In this document: in pieces, positions 1-13,800 of the stretch | Numbering within the stretch: position 1 is the stretch's first letter | Layout of the letters: each line of letters opens with the position of its first letter | Made by a program: the position numbers and the translations under genes | Origin: Micropterus salmoides | Lineage: Eukaryota > Chordata > Actinopteri > Centrarchiformes > Centrarchidae | Assembly (NCBI RefSeq): GCF_014851395.1 | Contig: NW_024041262.1 | Location: forward strand, 273,001 to 337,000 | Length of the DNA: 64,000 nucleotides | Reading direction: 5' to 3' | Notes under the pieces: model-generated | What the model was told of the DNA's origin: nothing | The model's input: the letters and a program-made list of their open reading frames with translations, nothing else | Database searches by the model: none

Positions 1-212
1 ACATTTCATGGTAATCCATCCCATAGTTGAGATATTTCAGTAAAAGCCAAAACTGTCAACCTGCTGGTGCTGCTAGAGGAAAGGCAAGGGGATTAATTGA
101 AAAATTTAATCATGAATTCTAAAGAAGTGTATTGCGTACTTACTTACTTACTGCTATATACACAAAAGTGCAATATACACACACACGTGTGTATATTATA
201 TATATATATATA

Positions 213-1780
213 CAGTGAGGAAAATAAGTATTTGAACACCCTGCTGTTTTGCAAGTTCTCCCACTAAGAAATCATGGAGGGGTCTGAAATTGTCATCGTA
301 GGTGCATGTCCACTGTGAGAGATATAATCTAAAAAAAAATAATCCAGAAATCACAATGTATGATTTTTTAACTATTTATTTGTTAGATACAGCTGCAAAT
401 AAGTATTTGAACACCTGAGAAAATCAATGTTAATATTTGGTACAGTAGCCTTTGTTTGCAATTACAGAGGTCAAACGTTTTCTGTAGTTTTTCACCAGGT
501 TTGCACACACTGCAGGAGGGATTTTGGCCCACTCCTCCACACAGATCTTCTCTAGATCAGTCTAGTCAGTCTTAGTTTGAGCTCCCTCTAAAGATTCTCT
601 ATTGGGTTTAGGTCTGGAGACTGGCTAGGCCACGCCAGAACCTTGATATGCTTCTTACAGAGCCACTCCTTGGTTATCCTGGCTGTGTGCTTTGGGTCAT
701 TGTCATGTTGGAAGACCCGGCCTCGACCCATCTTCAATGCTCTAACTGAGGGAAGGAGGTTGTTCCCCAAAATCTCGCAATACATGGCCCTGGTCATCCT
801 CTCCTTAACACAGTGCAGTTGCCCTGTCCCATGTGCAGAAAAACACCCCCAAAGCATGATGCTACCACCCCCATTCTTCACAGTAGGGATGGTGTTCTTG
901 GGATGGTACTCATCATTCTTCTTCCTCCAAACACGGTTAGTGGAATTATGACCAAATAGTTCTATTTAGGTCTCATCTGACCACATGACTTTCTCCCATG
1001 ACTCCTCTGGATCATCCAAATGGTCATTGGCAAACTTAAGACGGGCCTTGACATGTGCTGGTTTAAGCAGGGGAACCTTCCGTGCCATGCATGATTTCAA
1101 ACCATGACGTCTTAGTGTATTACCAACAGTAACCTTGGAAACGGTGGTCCCAGCTCTGTTCAGGTCATTGTCCAGCTCCTCCCGTGTAGTTCTGGGCTGA
1201 TTTCTCACCTTTCTTAGGATCATTGAGACCCCACGAGGTGAGATCTTGCATGGAGCCCTAGTCCGAGGGAGATTGACAGTCATGTTTAGCTTCTTCCATT
1301 TTCTAATGATTGCTCCAACAGTAGACCTTTTTTCACCAAGCTGCTTGGCAATTTCCCCTTTCCAGCCTTGTGGAGGTGTACAATTTTGTCTCTAGTGTCT
1401 TTGGACAGCTCTTTGGTCTTGGCCATGTTAGTAGTTGGATTCTTACTGATTGTATGGGGTGGACAGGTGTCTTTATGCAGCTAACGACCTCAAACAGGTG
1501 CATCTAATTTAGGATAATAAATGGAGTGGAGGTGGACATTTTGAAGGCAGAATTCTAGCTGATAGACAGATGTTCAAATACTTATTTGCAGCTGTATCAT
1601 ACAAATAAATAGTTAAAAAATCATACATTGTGATTTCTGGATTTTTTTTTTAGATTATGTCTCTCACAGTGGACATGCACCTACGATGACAATTTCAGAC
1701 CCCTCCATGATTTCTAAGTGGGAGAACTTGCAAAATAGCAGGGTGTTTTGCAAGGGTGCAAATACTTATTTTCCTCACTG
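213..1780 (-). mobile_element. Tc1-like DNA transposon, full-length but decayed
   Basis: A Tc1/mariner element bounded by TA dinucleotides (211-212 and 1781-1782). Terminal inverted repeats of about 200 bp start with CAGTGAGGAAAATAAG; the arms are roughly 213-413 and 1573-1780, and each has an inner repeat of the AAATACTTATTTGCAGC type. The interior encodes a broken transposase on the minus strand. It sits in csnk1d intron 6 in the same orientation as the gene. Confidence 0.92.
470..1426 (-). pseudogene. Tc1 transposase, inactivated
   Basis: Cut-and-paste transposase of the DD34E type. It starts at the ATG at 1426 (MAKTKELSKDTRDKIV); the DNA-binding half and the catalytic half (VMWSDET, then [10 protein letters not shown] and [10 protein letters not shown]) can be followed across frames. 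Breaks: a short deletion after HKAG near 1360, which the copy at 19603 retains; a TAA stop directly after SDET near 966 where the family has Lys; and a stop near 588 where the family has Trp after NPIENL. It cannot make active protein. Confidence 0.9.
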
Positions 1781-1876
1781 TATACATTATATATATATAT
1801 ATATATTACATACTATATACATATGTATGTGTATACATATACTATATATCCATACATATACATATACATACACACA

Positions 1877-2376
1877 NNNNNNNNNNNNNNNNNNNNNNNN
1901 NNNNNNNNNNNNNNNNNNNNNNNNNNNNNNNNNNNNNNNNNNNNNNNNNNNNNNNNNNNNNNNNNNNNNNNNNNNNNNNNNNNNNNNNNNNNNNNNNNNN
2001 NNNNNNNNNNNNNNNNNNNNNNNNNNNNNNNNNNNNNNNNNNNNNNNNNNNNNNNNNNNNNNNNNNNNNNNNNNNNNNNNNNNNNNNNNNNNNNNNNNNN
2101 NNNNNNNNNNNNNNNNNNNNNNNNNNNNNNNNNNNNNNNNNNNNNNNNNNNNNNNNNNNNNNNNNNNNNNNNNNNNNNNNNNNNNNNNNNNNNNNNNNNN
2201 NNNNNNNNNNNNNNNNNNNNNNNNNNNNNNNNNNNNNNNNNNNNNNNNNNNNNNNNNNNNNNNNNNNNNNNNNNNNNNNNNNNNNNNNNNNNNNNNNNNN
2301 NNNNNNNNNNNNNNNNNNNNNNNNNNNNNNNNNNNNNNNNNNNNNNNNNNNNNNNNNNNNNNNNNNNNNNNNNNNN
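1877..2376. other. Assembly gap of 500 N
   Basis: Exactly 500 unknown bases, flanked on both sides by AT/ACAT microsatellite sequence. The round length suggests a gap of arbitrary size. It lies in csnk1d intron 6, 39 bp from exon 6, and could hide sequence of the gene. Confidence 0.98.
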
Positions 2377-2415
2377 ACACCACACATATATACACATACA
2401 TACACTAGTACTCAC

Positions 2416-2564
2416 AAATTTCAGCATGTTCCAGTCAAATACATAGTCATAAGAGAAACCCTGTCTGTGGAACAGGTTCCTGAAGAGCTGGCGTAGATAT
2501 GAGTAGTCTGGCTTGTCATCGAAGCGCAGGGAGCGACAAAAATTCAGGTATGTCGCAAACTCCG
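2416..2564 (-). CDS. csnk1d: csnk1d exon 6
   Basis: 149 nt encoding (S)[20 protein letters not shown] through [10 protein letters not shown], the end of the kinase domain. Acceptor TCACAG|CGGAG, donor AAATTT|GTGAGT on a codon boundary. The next exon should begin with the codon for the Gly that follows MLKF; it is not visible. Confidence 0.96.
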
Positions 2565-5500
2565 CTGTGACAAAGAGGGAGAAAACGTTTCTCAGCTGAT
2601 GGTTATGACTGTTCTTGATTAATATTGGTCAATATAGAATTATGAAAATAATTTATAATTTTTTTTGATACAAGTTGAGACTCACAGGGGTATCCTTTGC
2701 AAAGCACCTCAATGGGCGTGGACATTTTCTTCTCACTGATCCGTTCATACTTCTGCCTCTTGGTAGCAGCCTTAAGGCCTTGCCAAGGCAGCGAGCCCAG
2801 ATTAAAATACATGAGAACGTAGCCCAAGGACTCCAGGTCATCGCGCCTTGACTGCTCTGCAGAGAGGACAGACAACGAAAGAATGAAGACAAGAGGAAGA
2901 AAAAATGTCATCACTGCACTGTAATTTGTCGTTCAGTATATATATTTGTGTGTGTGTGTGTATATCTATATATATATATATTTTTTTTTTTACCAATCCC
3001 CAGATGTGTGTTGATTGAGGCGTAGCGTGCAGTGCCCGTCAGGTTCTTGTTCTCACGGTAGGGGATGTGCTGGTGTGTGCGAGCGTCACGATATTTTTTA
3101 GCCAGACCAAAGTCAATAATGTAGACGAGGTTGCCCTTTTTGCCGAGTCCCATCAGGAAGTTATCAGGCTTCACATCTCTGTGGATAAAGTTCTTGGAGT
3201 GAATGTACTCAATGCGGCTGATCTGTAGTGGAGAAGAACAAAATAATAAATTCGGTCACTACACCATATTAAGCACATATAAGGGCATTCGCCAAGCACT
3301 TAAACTACCATCCACTCACCTCTGTCTGACAGCTCAATCTGTAAATCACAGAGGGGTCAGATTTTGGGGGATTAGGGTTGGATTAGAGGTCACTGACTAA
3401 ACTTAATGACCATGTTTATTAACCAGAGCAAACCATTGACCTATTAAATGTTATTAACTTCTGGTTAATTTTTCCACATACTCTGTGAAATTGTTTTTTT
3501 CTTTGTTTGAATACAGAATTATAAACACAGTTTCAATAAACAGTGTTTTGATTATTAAAGTGGTCATTTAGATAATGACAAGAACAAAAAAAGAGTCAGC
3601 GGGTTATTCCCTGAATTATATTAAAGAAATCCCTTTCTGTGGGAAAATCTCAATAATGGAAAAGGATACTATATCCTGTGATTCATATATAGTGTTCTGA
3701 GCTTAAGATAAAAATGGAACAATTTTCTTTGTAATATTGAAGTAATAGAAAAATTTAATGATTCAAACAATCTAATAGCACATGAACTGCACATACAATT
3801 CAACATTCATACCACTTCACTTTTCACATTATGTTGCAGCCTTATGCTAAGACGCTGTGTCTTGTTCAAGAGTGGCTTGACAAAAGGAATGCGACAGCTG
3901 AAACCCATGTCTTGCATACGTCTGTGGTGGTTCTTGAAGCACTGACTCCAGCTGCAGTCCACTCTTTGTGAATCTCCCCCACATTTTTGAATGGGATTTG
4001 TTTCACAATCCTCTCCAGGGTGCGGTTATCCCTATTGCTTGTACACTTTTTTCTACCACATCTTTTCCTTCCCTTCGCCTCTCTATTAATGAGCTTGGAC
4101 ACAGAGCTCTGAACAGCCAGCCTCTCAGCAATGACCTTTTGTGTCTTGCCCTCCTTGTGCAAGATGTCAATGGTCGTCTTTTGGACAGCTGTCAAGTCAG
4201 CAGTCTTCCCCATGATCGTGTAGCCTACAGAACTAGACTGAGAGACCATTTAAAGGCCTTTGCATGTGTTTTGAGTTAATTAGCTGATTAGAGTGTGGCA
4301 CCAGGTGTCTTCAATATTGAACCTTTTCACAATATTCTTATTTTCTGAGATACTGATTTTGGGGTTTTCATTAGTTGTCAAAATTAGTTCATCAAAATTA
4401 AAAGGAATGAACACTTGAAATATAACAGTCTGTGTGGAATGAATGTATACATTATACAAGTTTCACTTTTTGAATGGAATTACTGAAATAAATCAACTTT
4501 TTGTTGATATTCTAATTATATGACCAGCACCTGTATTTGATTATATCTTTTCATGTGACAATGCTGAAGAAATGAAACTTTGCTACAATGTAAAGTAGTG
4601 AGTGTACAGCTTGTTTAACAGTGTAACTTTGTTGTCCCCTCAAAATAATACATCACACAGCCATTAATGTCTAAACCGCTGGCAACAAAAGTCCCCTAAG
4701 TGAAAATGTCCAAATGGGTCCAATTAGCCATTTTCCTTCCCCAGTGTCATGTGACTTGTTAAAGTGTGTTAAATTTGGTGTTATCACTCGTACATTCCCT
4801 CATACTGATCACTGGAAGTTCAACATGGCACCTCATGGCAAAGAACTCTCAGAGGATCTGAAAAAAAAAAGAATGGGTGCTTTACATAAAGATGGCCTAG
4901 GCCAGATTGCTTTGATAGCAGAAAAATAAAAAATAAATAAATTGATAGCGGCTGGTGCTGAAATAGATCTCAGTCATGACAGCTACAGTTACTCATACAG
5001 TCGCTTCATCTGATTGTGCCTCCAAAAAAAAAAAAAAGCGCAAATAAAAATTAAAACTTCTTTAACAGAAATGCTTTATGACAAGTTTATTGGGAGCTTT
5101 TACGTGTCATTGGATTCCCCTGTGAATTTCCTCAGGGAAATGAAAATAAGCGTCCATTGGTTTATGAATGTGGATCAAACGCTGGGACGCACACAAATTG
5201 TAGCACATGCTTTATTGTGAGCATGTGCTAAAGTGTCCTTATAATCAATTTGTTTAACAAGGGACACAAAAATACCCACAGTTAGTTGGGATCGATCATA
5301 CTTCCTAACCATACCTTCCTAACGGGAGTCCCGCACATTACCGACTGAGCTAAACATGCACACAAGTATAGAAAGATTTGAAATAATTGGACTTTGTTGT
5401 GGCCCGCCATGTAATGGCCTAGGCTATAAGAAGATTGCAAAGACCCTGAAGTGAGCTGCAGCACGGTGGCCAAGACCTTACAACAGTTCAACAGGACAGG

Positions 5501-8500
5501 TTCCACTCAGAATAGGCATCGCCATGGTCGACCAAGTTGAGTGCACGTGCTCTGGCTCTCATGGCTGTTATCCCAGAAGGAAGTCTCTACTAAAGATGAT
5601 GCACAAGAAAACCCGCAAACAGTTTGCTGAAGACAAGCAGAATAAGGACATGGATTACTGGAACCAAGTCCTGTGGTCTGATGAGACCAAGATAAACTTA
5701 TTTGGTTCAGATGGTGTCAAGCGTGTGTGGCGGCAACCAGGTGAGGACAAAGACAAGTGTGTCTTTCCTACATTCAAGCATGGTGGTGGGAGTATCATGG
5801 TCTGGGGCTGCATGAGTCCTGCCAGCACTGGCATCAATCATGAATGCCAACATGTACGGTGACCAGCCCGGGGCCAGTAAAAGTAGCATGGTGTTCATTT
5901 AGTAAATTATAGTCCCATTTATGGAGAAATAGACCGGAAAACAGCATATACTTTAGGGCGGGACTACCTTGTGATTGACATGTTGTTACCATGGCAACCT
6001 GTCAATCAGGATAGGTGACCTTATCCGTTGCTGTGTATACATTATTTTATTAAATGGCTGCCAGCAGAACACGTCATGTTTGAGTCTGTTTTGTTTTAAA
6101 AGTTAATTGCTTTGTTAACCTTTTTAATTTTTATAATTTTAACTGTGATTACATTTTAGTTTAGTTTTTTTTATATCCAGGATGTATTTAATAAATGATT
6201 AAACATGTTAACAGTATAACATGGCTTTTAATACTATTCAACCTAGTATCTTAGCAGATAGATTGGTCTCAGAATTCTCACTTGAACCTAGGTTGATTTT
6301 ATGGATTTGATTTGATTTTAGGATCCAGCAAGTCAGAGCAGGTACTTCTCTCTCAGTTGCAGACCAGTTGCACAGGCTCTCCCCAGGGATGTGTTTTATC
6401 TGCTTTATTATTTCCCAAACAAGTAGCTTATTAAATATGCAGATGATACTGCCTTGATGAGCCTACTATATGATGAGGAGGAGGAGCATGGGCCAGTTCT
6501 TGACTACTTCCTAAAGTGGTGTGAGAAGTCAAAGCCTCCTTCTAAACAACACCAAAACAAAAGAAATGTCCATTGATTTTAGAACGTTCCAATCATCAAA
6601 TTCTACTCTTATCAACAGGAAATCTATACAATCTGTTACCAATTAAAAATACCTTGGTATTGTGCTTGACCATAAGCTTAAATGGGATCTGTGGTCTGAA
6701 CTCATAAGCACAAAGACACACAAAAAAAAAAAGAATGTACTTTTTAAAGAAACTGCCATCTTTTAATTTTAACAAAATGCTTCAGATGTTTTATTGTTCT
6801 TTTATTGAAAGTGTTTTGGTTTTTTGCATCATTTGCTGGTTTGGCAATGCTACTGAGGCACAGAAAAACAAAACAGTAACAACGGCCAGTAAACTATTAG
6901 GGATCGAGTTACCAAGTATGGAATGTATCTATAGGGAAAGAATGATGAACAACGAAAAAACCATTGTGGGAGACAAGAGGCACCCCCCCCTTGCCCCTTC
7001 ATTCGAACTACTGCCATCTGGGCAACGATACTGCCTTCCTCTATTTACCAAAAATAGATCTAAATCTTCATTTGTGCCTCAAGCAATTGGGTTTTTAAAT
7101 AGATAAGGCACATATATATCCAAATAGGCAGGATGCCTAATTTAATCGGTTGCAAGGTACGGGGTATGGGAAATTATGTGTTATGTGTATTACTGTATGT
7201 TTACCAGTATGTTTGATGGTTCTCTCTGTGGCGTATGATGTAATGCCTACTTGACTGTTCTGCGAACTAATTTCCCTACAGGGACAAATATAAGTTATTA
7301 TCAATCAATCTCTTTAAGTCTTTGGTTTGGCTGTAACACTGAAATAACATTTGGAGGGAGGGACAGTAGAAATTGTTTTGGGGCCCAGTAAGGCATTGAC
7401 TGTAAGACTGGGGCCAGTTGCAAAAAAGTTTAATGTTGAGCACTGACTAGGGATCGACTTATGTTTTTTTCTGGGCCGATCCCGATTATTAGTAATCAAT
7501 TAGTCCGATGACCGATATGCATTCGCTATAAAAAAAATTTAATCTTGGTCCTGCAGAGCTGATTGCTGCGGTACACGGTAGGTCTGCTTTAATCTTGAGA
7601 AGCTGCAGAGCTGCAGTCTCTATCCATTCAACTTACACTACATTTCCAGCTAAGCTGAGGCTTTTTGAAGCCCCTTTTCTCTCTCTTGCCTGTCATTCAC
7701 TGGTCTTGTGTGAGTTTTGCGTGCATGCCATGCTGCCGACAACTACATACACGTCGTGGTTCCTCGCCGGTCTATTTCAAGTAGCCAGCTATTTAAAAAT
7801 GATATAATATTCTTTGTGTGGTTTATCAATGGTGATACATTATCCGAAAGTCCCGCAAGGTGCGGACAACTCGGCACAACACCAGTGAAGTAACCAATTA
7901 GGCTCAGTCTCTTCAGCAAATGTTCCTCTTCCGCCACCACACACATACGCTACGCCTACACATGTGCACTGACGACCCAGGGTTAGGGTTACAATTTTGG
8001 ATTTATTTACACACTTTTAAAAACTTTTATTCAAAGTTATTCTTTTTACATGTTTATTTACAGCATTAAACGTTGAAATGTATATTGTAATAGGCTGTAT
8101 ATTAACTTATTGGGAGAAAACTGGTAGTTCAATGTAAAATCAGACGTTGAGCACCCCCATATCGCCAAAATGGCACGATCCTTGTTTCGCTGCGAAGCTT
8201 CGACTGTGAGATTGACAGTCAAATCAGGCTCCGCCCATTGAAGCATTAAATCTTCGACTATTGGGGGTCAACCCTACTCCCTGAAGCTAATAAAAACTGC
8301 TAAATTCTGGCATTACTAGGGTTGCTGCGATTAGTCGACGATAAAAATTTGTCGACACATCATTACATAGATGCCGTTTAAGGGAGAGATAGCAATCTTC
8401 ATTATACAGGCATGTGATTGGCAAAGGGCAAAAAAGCAGGAAAATATACTGAGACCACCCGACACCCTGATTAAACTGGCGGCGGCTCTAACATGGAAGG

Positions 8501-10826
8501 TAAAGCAGGACCCATGACAATAAGTTAATTAATGGATGTGTTGCAGTGGGAATCAAAGACAAGGGTCTAATCCACTGCACCATCGCAACCTCTCTATAAT
8601 AATTATTATTTTGTATTAATTTTTACCAAACTTCAACAGCTAAATGTGCAACATGAAATAACTGAGTCTATAACTAAATAATGTAACTACTAACTTTCAA
8701 ATTAGTTCAGTTGAAGTTAACAGATGATTTTTAATGAATAAGAGACAGCAGCAAAGATTGTTGCCTGTTTAAGACCTGGTGGCCTGACTGTTAAAGAAAC
8801 ACTTATATTCTTCAGGAAACTCAGCAGAAAACAGCAGATCAGTCTCTATCTGTTGGAAACTGTAGGAAAAAGTTTCACTTTTCAACACATTTCAACTCTG
8901 GCAGCGGGCGGGCGTGTGCGTAAGACGAGAACGACCGCAACAGTTTCACAGGATCGCGGCAGTCACACAGAAGCCGTTGCCATGGTTACCTCGCGGAGCG
9001 CTTGTTTACCTGTCTGTTGATGAGGAGCACGAGCGACCCATGCGAAAAGGACTTATATAGCCTAAACCTTGTCACAACCATTCACAAGAAATTAATTAAT
9101 AACGTGCCAAAACCTTTAACATAAGGACAACTTAAAAAGCAACCATTCACACAGCAAAGTGTATATAGCCTATATGATTGATCAATAGACAACAAAGTCA
9201 AAGTAAACATTAGACATAGCCTCTAACAAGCAATAATCAAAACATTCCCAATTTATCTGATCCAACTCAGTGTTGGGCAAGTTACTCAGAAATAATATTA
9301 CCTACTAGTTACTTAGCATAGGATAGACCTACTCCTTAAAAAAGTAATATTAGCTACTCTACTTAGGCCCACTACTGGGTGATAGCCTATTATAACGCCA
9401 CTCTCTCCCAATGAGTCCAAGCATCACTGGCAGCAGCGGCCGGAGTTTCTCTCTGAGTTTCACGTTGCTGTGTTGCTTTAGCTGATGCTTCAATTAGCCT
9501 AAGTATAAATGTAGAACTTTTCGCAGTTGAAAAGTTTTTAAGTTTACAACGGACGACAATGTTCTTTGCATTTTAGACAGTGACACAGTAATGGCAATGA
9601 CGTTACTTACAGCTGTCGAAAATACCTGTCCTTTAGCTTCTTGGCTAACAGCTGACTTTAACAACATAAGGTCCAGTGCCGCTGAGCTGCAGCGCGGTCG
9701 CGCAGTCACGTCAGGGATGGTGCGTTCATTAGCACAGCGTTATTTGGATAAGTAACTGTAATAATACAACTGTTTTGGAAATAGTAATCCGTTACATTAC
9801 TCTTTACTGGGAAAAGTAATTTTGCAGTAGGCCTATTACTGCCCTACAAGTTTCCAACAGTTCCTACAGTTTCCTACAGTTTCCAACAGAGAGACTGATC
9901 TGCTGTTTGAGTTTCCTGAAGAAAAGTGTTTCTTTAACAGGTACACATTGCGCAGGTGTGGAATTGGCAGCTGAGCGTAAATGAACATCCTTGATACTTC
10001 GAAAGGAAGAAAACTTTACACACCTCAAGCTAGATCCCTTCCATTTCACTAGGCCAGGTCTTGTACCCCACCCCCCCTTCTTTTTTTTTTTTTTTAAATT
10101 ACAAATAAAGGCTGATGAAGAAACTGAGAATAGGTGGAATTCCTGTAGCATAATGCCTCACACAGCATCATGTACATTTGTACAGTACTAATTCCATCCG
10201 TACAGTCATGTCATACTCACCACTCTGCTGCTCTCACTTTTTCATTTTAGCACAAATACTGTTTTCATTCACTAATTATGTCCAATTCTTTCTGCTTTGT
10301 CAGGGGTTTTAGCACTGCCACGACTGCTTGACTGTAAGACTACTCCCCAAGAAGCAGCCTTCATGAGAGAAGCGGAAAGAAGTGGAGAAAGAGGCGAACA
10401 TCAGAACGACTTTTGTTCTTACAAGTTTTGTACGCTTTTAATCACTAAATACATTTTTGAGCGGTTTTGAGATGAGAAGTCAACTGTGTAGAACATGAAT
10501 ATTGGCAGTTTTACCAAAGTTGATGGCGAATCGAAAATGTGCTCAAACGGCACAAGTGCCCGAGGGGTCAGTGGTGGCAGCCGGCCGGCCAGGCATGCCT
10601 ACAGAGCGCCCTGGTCCCAGTTACACAGACCACTGCAGCAGCAACAACAGAGCAGCAACAGAGGAAAGGCAGCGTTTCCTATTCGTTCATTTATTTGTGG
10701 CGGCCCGCCACGATATCAACTCTGACCACCACATACTTATTTTAGTTTTTATTTTACTTTACTAGGCCTATTTAAAATCTTATCTGATTGCAGATCAGTG
10801 CCGAGGGTGCATTCACGCAGCACATT

Positions 10827-10859
<33 letters not shown>

Positions 10860-13800
10860 CCCACAAATCTGTCCAACACAACGCTGGCAATGTCAGAGAC
10901 CCAGCTTTAAAAAAGTTATTAGTAATGAGTAATGGTTTGAAGTACATCAAGAAACATCTGGCTCGTGATGTAACATACAGAACCATTCTCTACTGAGTTA
11001 CTGCCTAAAACCTATAAGCACTTTTAAGCACTTTACATCCTGGATACCCCTAGACCTTGGGACGTAAACACTCCAAGACAATTTTTTTTTTTTTTTGTTA
11101 AAAATAAGTTAATTGTCATGTTTAATCTTTATAAATAGAAACTAAATTATTTAGAGATCCACCCCAGAGATGGACTAACTATGAGTGATTAATTATCATA
11201 AACCTTGTCTTTACCGGCTGCCATTAATATTGTATTTATTTTATACTATTAGGATTTTATTAATACTTTTTATTGGTTCTGTTCTTAATCTCTACTCTTA
11301 TTGGCATTTCATGCATTAAAAATATGTCATTTAAAAAAGAATAAATTCAGAACAGTAATCAAATTCAATATTATTAGGGCCCGAGCACGACCGTGTGAGG
11401 TCCCTATTGAATTTGCTCGGATTATTTTTTATTTTTTATTTTTTATTTTTTATTTTTTTATTTTTTCTGCAAAGTAGGCTCAACTGACATGGCCTAAACA
11501 TTCTCGAAAACTCACCAAAATTTGCAAACGTGTCAGAACCGGTGAAAAATTTCGTATTCTACAAGTTTCGCACATGGGCGTTGCAAAATGACTCGCTAGC
11601 GCCACCTAGAAAATTGGAAAAAATTAGCCCCTCGTTCACGTTCAACCTACATGTACGAAATTTTCTGGGGACATGTATCATATCAAGACGCACAAAAAAG
11701 CCTCAAGAACCCATAGCCTAAAGTCAACAGGAAGTCGGCCATTTTGAATTTTACGGCCATTTTTGGATGATTTACACACTTCGTACTTTAACGAACTCCT
11801 CCTAGGGATTTAGTCGGATCGACGTCAAATTTCTGCTGTGCCTTCTAAAGGCATTGACGATGAAAAGTTGTGCTATTTGCGCGTTTTCGTCAATGGGCGT
11901 GTCCGTGGCGTCGATGATTCGCTATGAAACAGGAAGTTGTTGTAACTTCAGTGTACATGCTCACATCTGGACCAAACTGTACATCTAGGATGATAGTCCC
12001 GCCCTGAACACATGTACATGCCGACATTCACCCACAGTCATAGCGCCACCTGCTGGCAATAGAAAGTGACCTTTAACGAAGCAGCCCCCGCCGCATGTTT
12101 CACCTACGTGCACGAATTTTCTGTGGTACGTGTATCTTGTCCAGACGCACAAAAAAGCCTCTTGGAGCCATAGCCTATACCCAACAGGAAGTCGGCTATT
12201 TTGAATTTTACGTCAAATTTTGGATGATTTACACACTTCGTACTTTAACAAACTCCTCCTAGGGATTTAGTCCGACCGACCTCAAATTTCTGCTGTGCCT
12301 TCTAAAGGCATTGAAGATGAAAAGTTGTGCTATTTGCAAGTTTTCGTCAATGGGCGTGTCTGTGGCGTGGCGTCAAAGATCAACTCTTCGCCATGACACG
12401 GAAGTTGTCGTAGCTTCAGTGTACATGCTCACATCTGGACCAAACTGTACATGTAGGATGAGAGTCCCGCCCTGAACACATGTACATGCTGATATTCACC
12501 CACAGTCATAGCGCCACCTGCTGGCAACAGGAAGTGACTTTTAACGAAGCAGCCCCCGCCGCACGTTTCACCTACGTGCACGAATTTTCTGTGGTACGTG
12601 TATCTTGTCCAGACGCACAAAAAAGTCTCTTGGAGCCATAGCCTAAACCCAACAGGAAGTCGGCCATTTTGAATTTTACGTCAAATTTTGGATGATTTAC
12701 ACACTTCGTACTTTAACGAACTCCTCCTAGGGATTTAGTCCGACCGACTTCAAATTTGTGCTGTGCCTTCTAAAGGCATTGAAGATGAAAAGTTGTGCTA
12801 TTTGCGAGTTTTCGTCAATGGGTGTGTCCGTGGCGTGGCGTCAGAGATCAAGTCTTCGCCATGACACAGGAAGTTGTTGTAACTTCAGTGTACATGCTCA
12901 CATCTTAACCAAACTTTACGTGCTTGATAACTCTCCCACCCCGTTATGGAGGACCGATCCTGACACAGCCAGAAATAAATACAGAAATAAATAAATGCTC
13001 AATAAATAAATAAGCATCCAATTAAATACACAAAAAAATAAAGTAAATAAATAAATGTAGGTAGTAATTAAATTATACAAGGAGACATAAATGTTTATAT
13101 TTTAATTAGTGCCTTTACTTATTCACCTTTGTTATAATTACCTTATTTGTTTATTCAACTTTATTTATTACAAATTTTTTTAATGTATTTATTTATGTGT
13201 GTGTTTTAATATTTGTCTGTTTTATTCTTCCTTTGTATTTATTTACCTTATTTATTTTCACCCATGGTATTTATTTCTGCCTGTCTTTTTTAAATTTTTG
13301 TATGCATTTCTGCCTCATTATGCAAATGAGGAGGGGCTGTGTCTCAAGGGGTCATCTTCTCTGCTATTGGTGGACCAGTCAGACAGGAGAGCTCCTACTC
13401 TGCCTGCAGACATCAACGATCTTGCCCCTCACACAGTCAGTTGACTTCCTTCAGTGCGCTGAGGTGTTTAACAACTCTGAAGACAATACTACCAGCAATG
13501 TCTTCCTTCTCTTTTCACGTAGACGCTCCGACAGACAGTGCTTTCAGTTTGCTGCATGCATGGACACAGAACTGCGGTATAGGGAGAAGCACACGGTCAG
13601 CTGGCTGCAGCTAAATCTGGAGTGCACTCGTATTCAATTCTGTATGGTAAATTCAGTTTTAACGGAGCAGAGCGAGCTGACAGGCAGAGTTAGAGACTTT
13701 TTCTGTCTGTTTCTCTCTTTACAAAGACGCATGTTGCAGTCAGAGTCTTCTCTGAAGAGGGCAATGAAGTCTCAGTAGTACCCGATGCGAGCACCACATA

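Noticed and set aside
588..951. Plus-strand frame over the first Tc1 element
   Set aside because: It is the antisense shadow of the minus-strand transposase.
1686..2496. Long open frames across 1686-2496 on both strands
   Set aside because: They exist only because 500 N bases are counted as open; the remainder is microsatellite and Tc1 end sequence.
5285..5354. Functional tRNA gene
   Set aside because: Only the A-box region is preserved; no intact B box or cloverleaf, and the flanks are those of a dispersed repeat.
13197..13778. 193-codon open frame as a gene
   Set aside because: It begins in an AT-rich low-complexity tract and no recognisable domain or splice pattern follows. It is kept only as part of the inserted segment.
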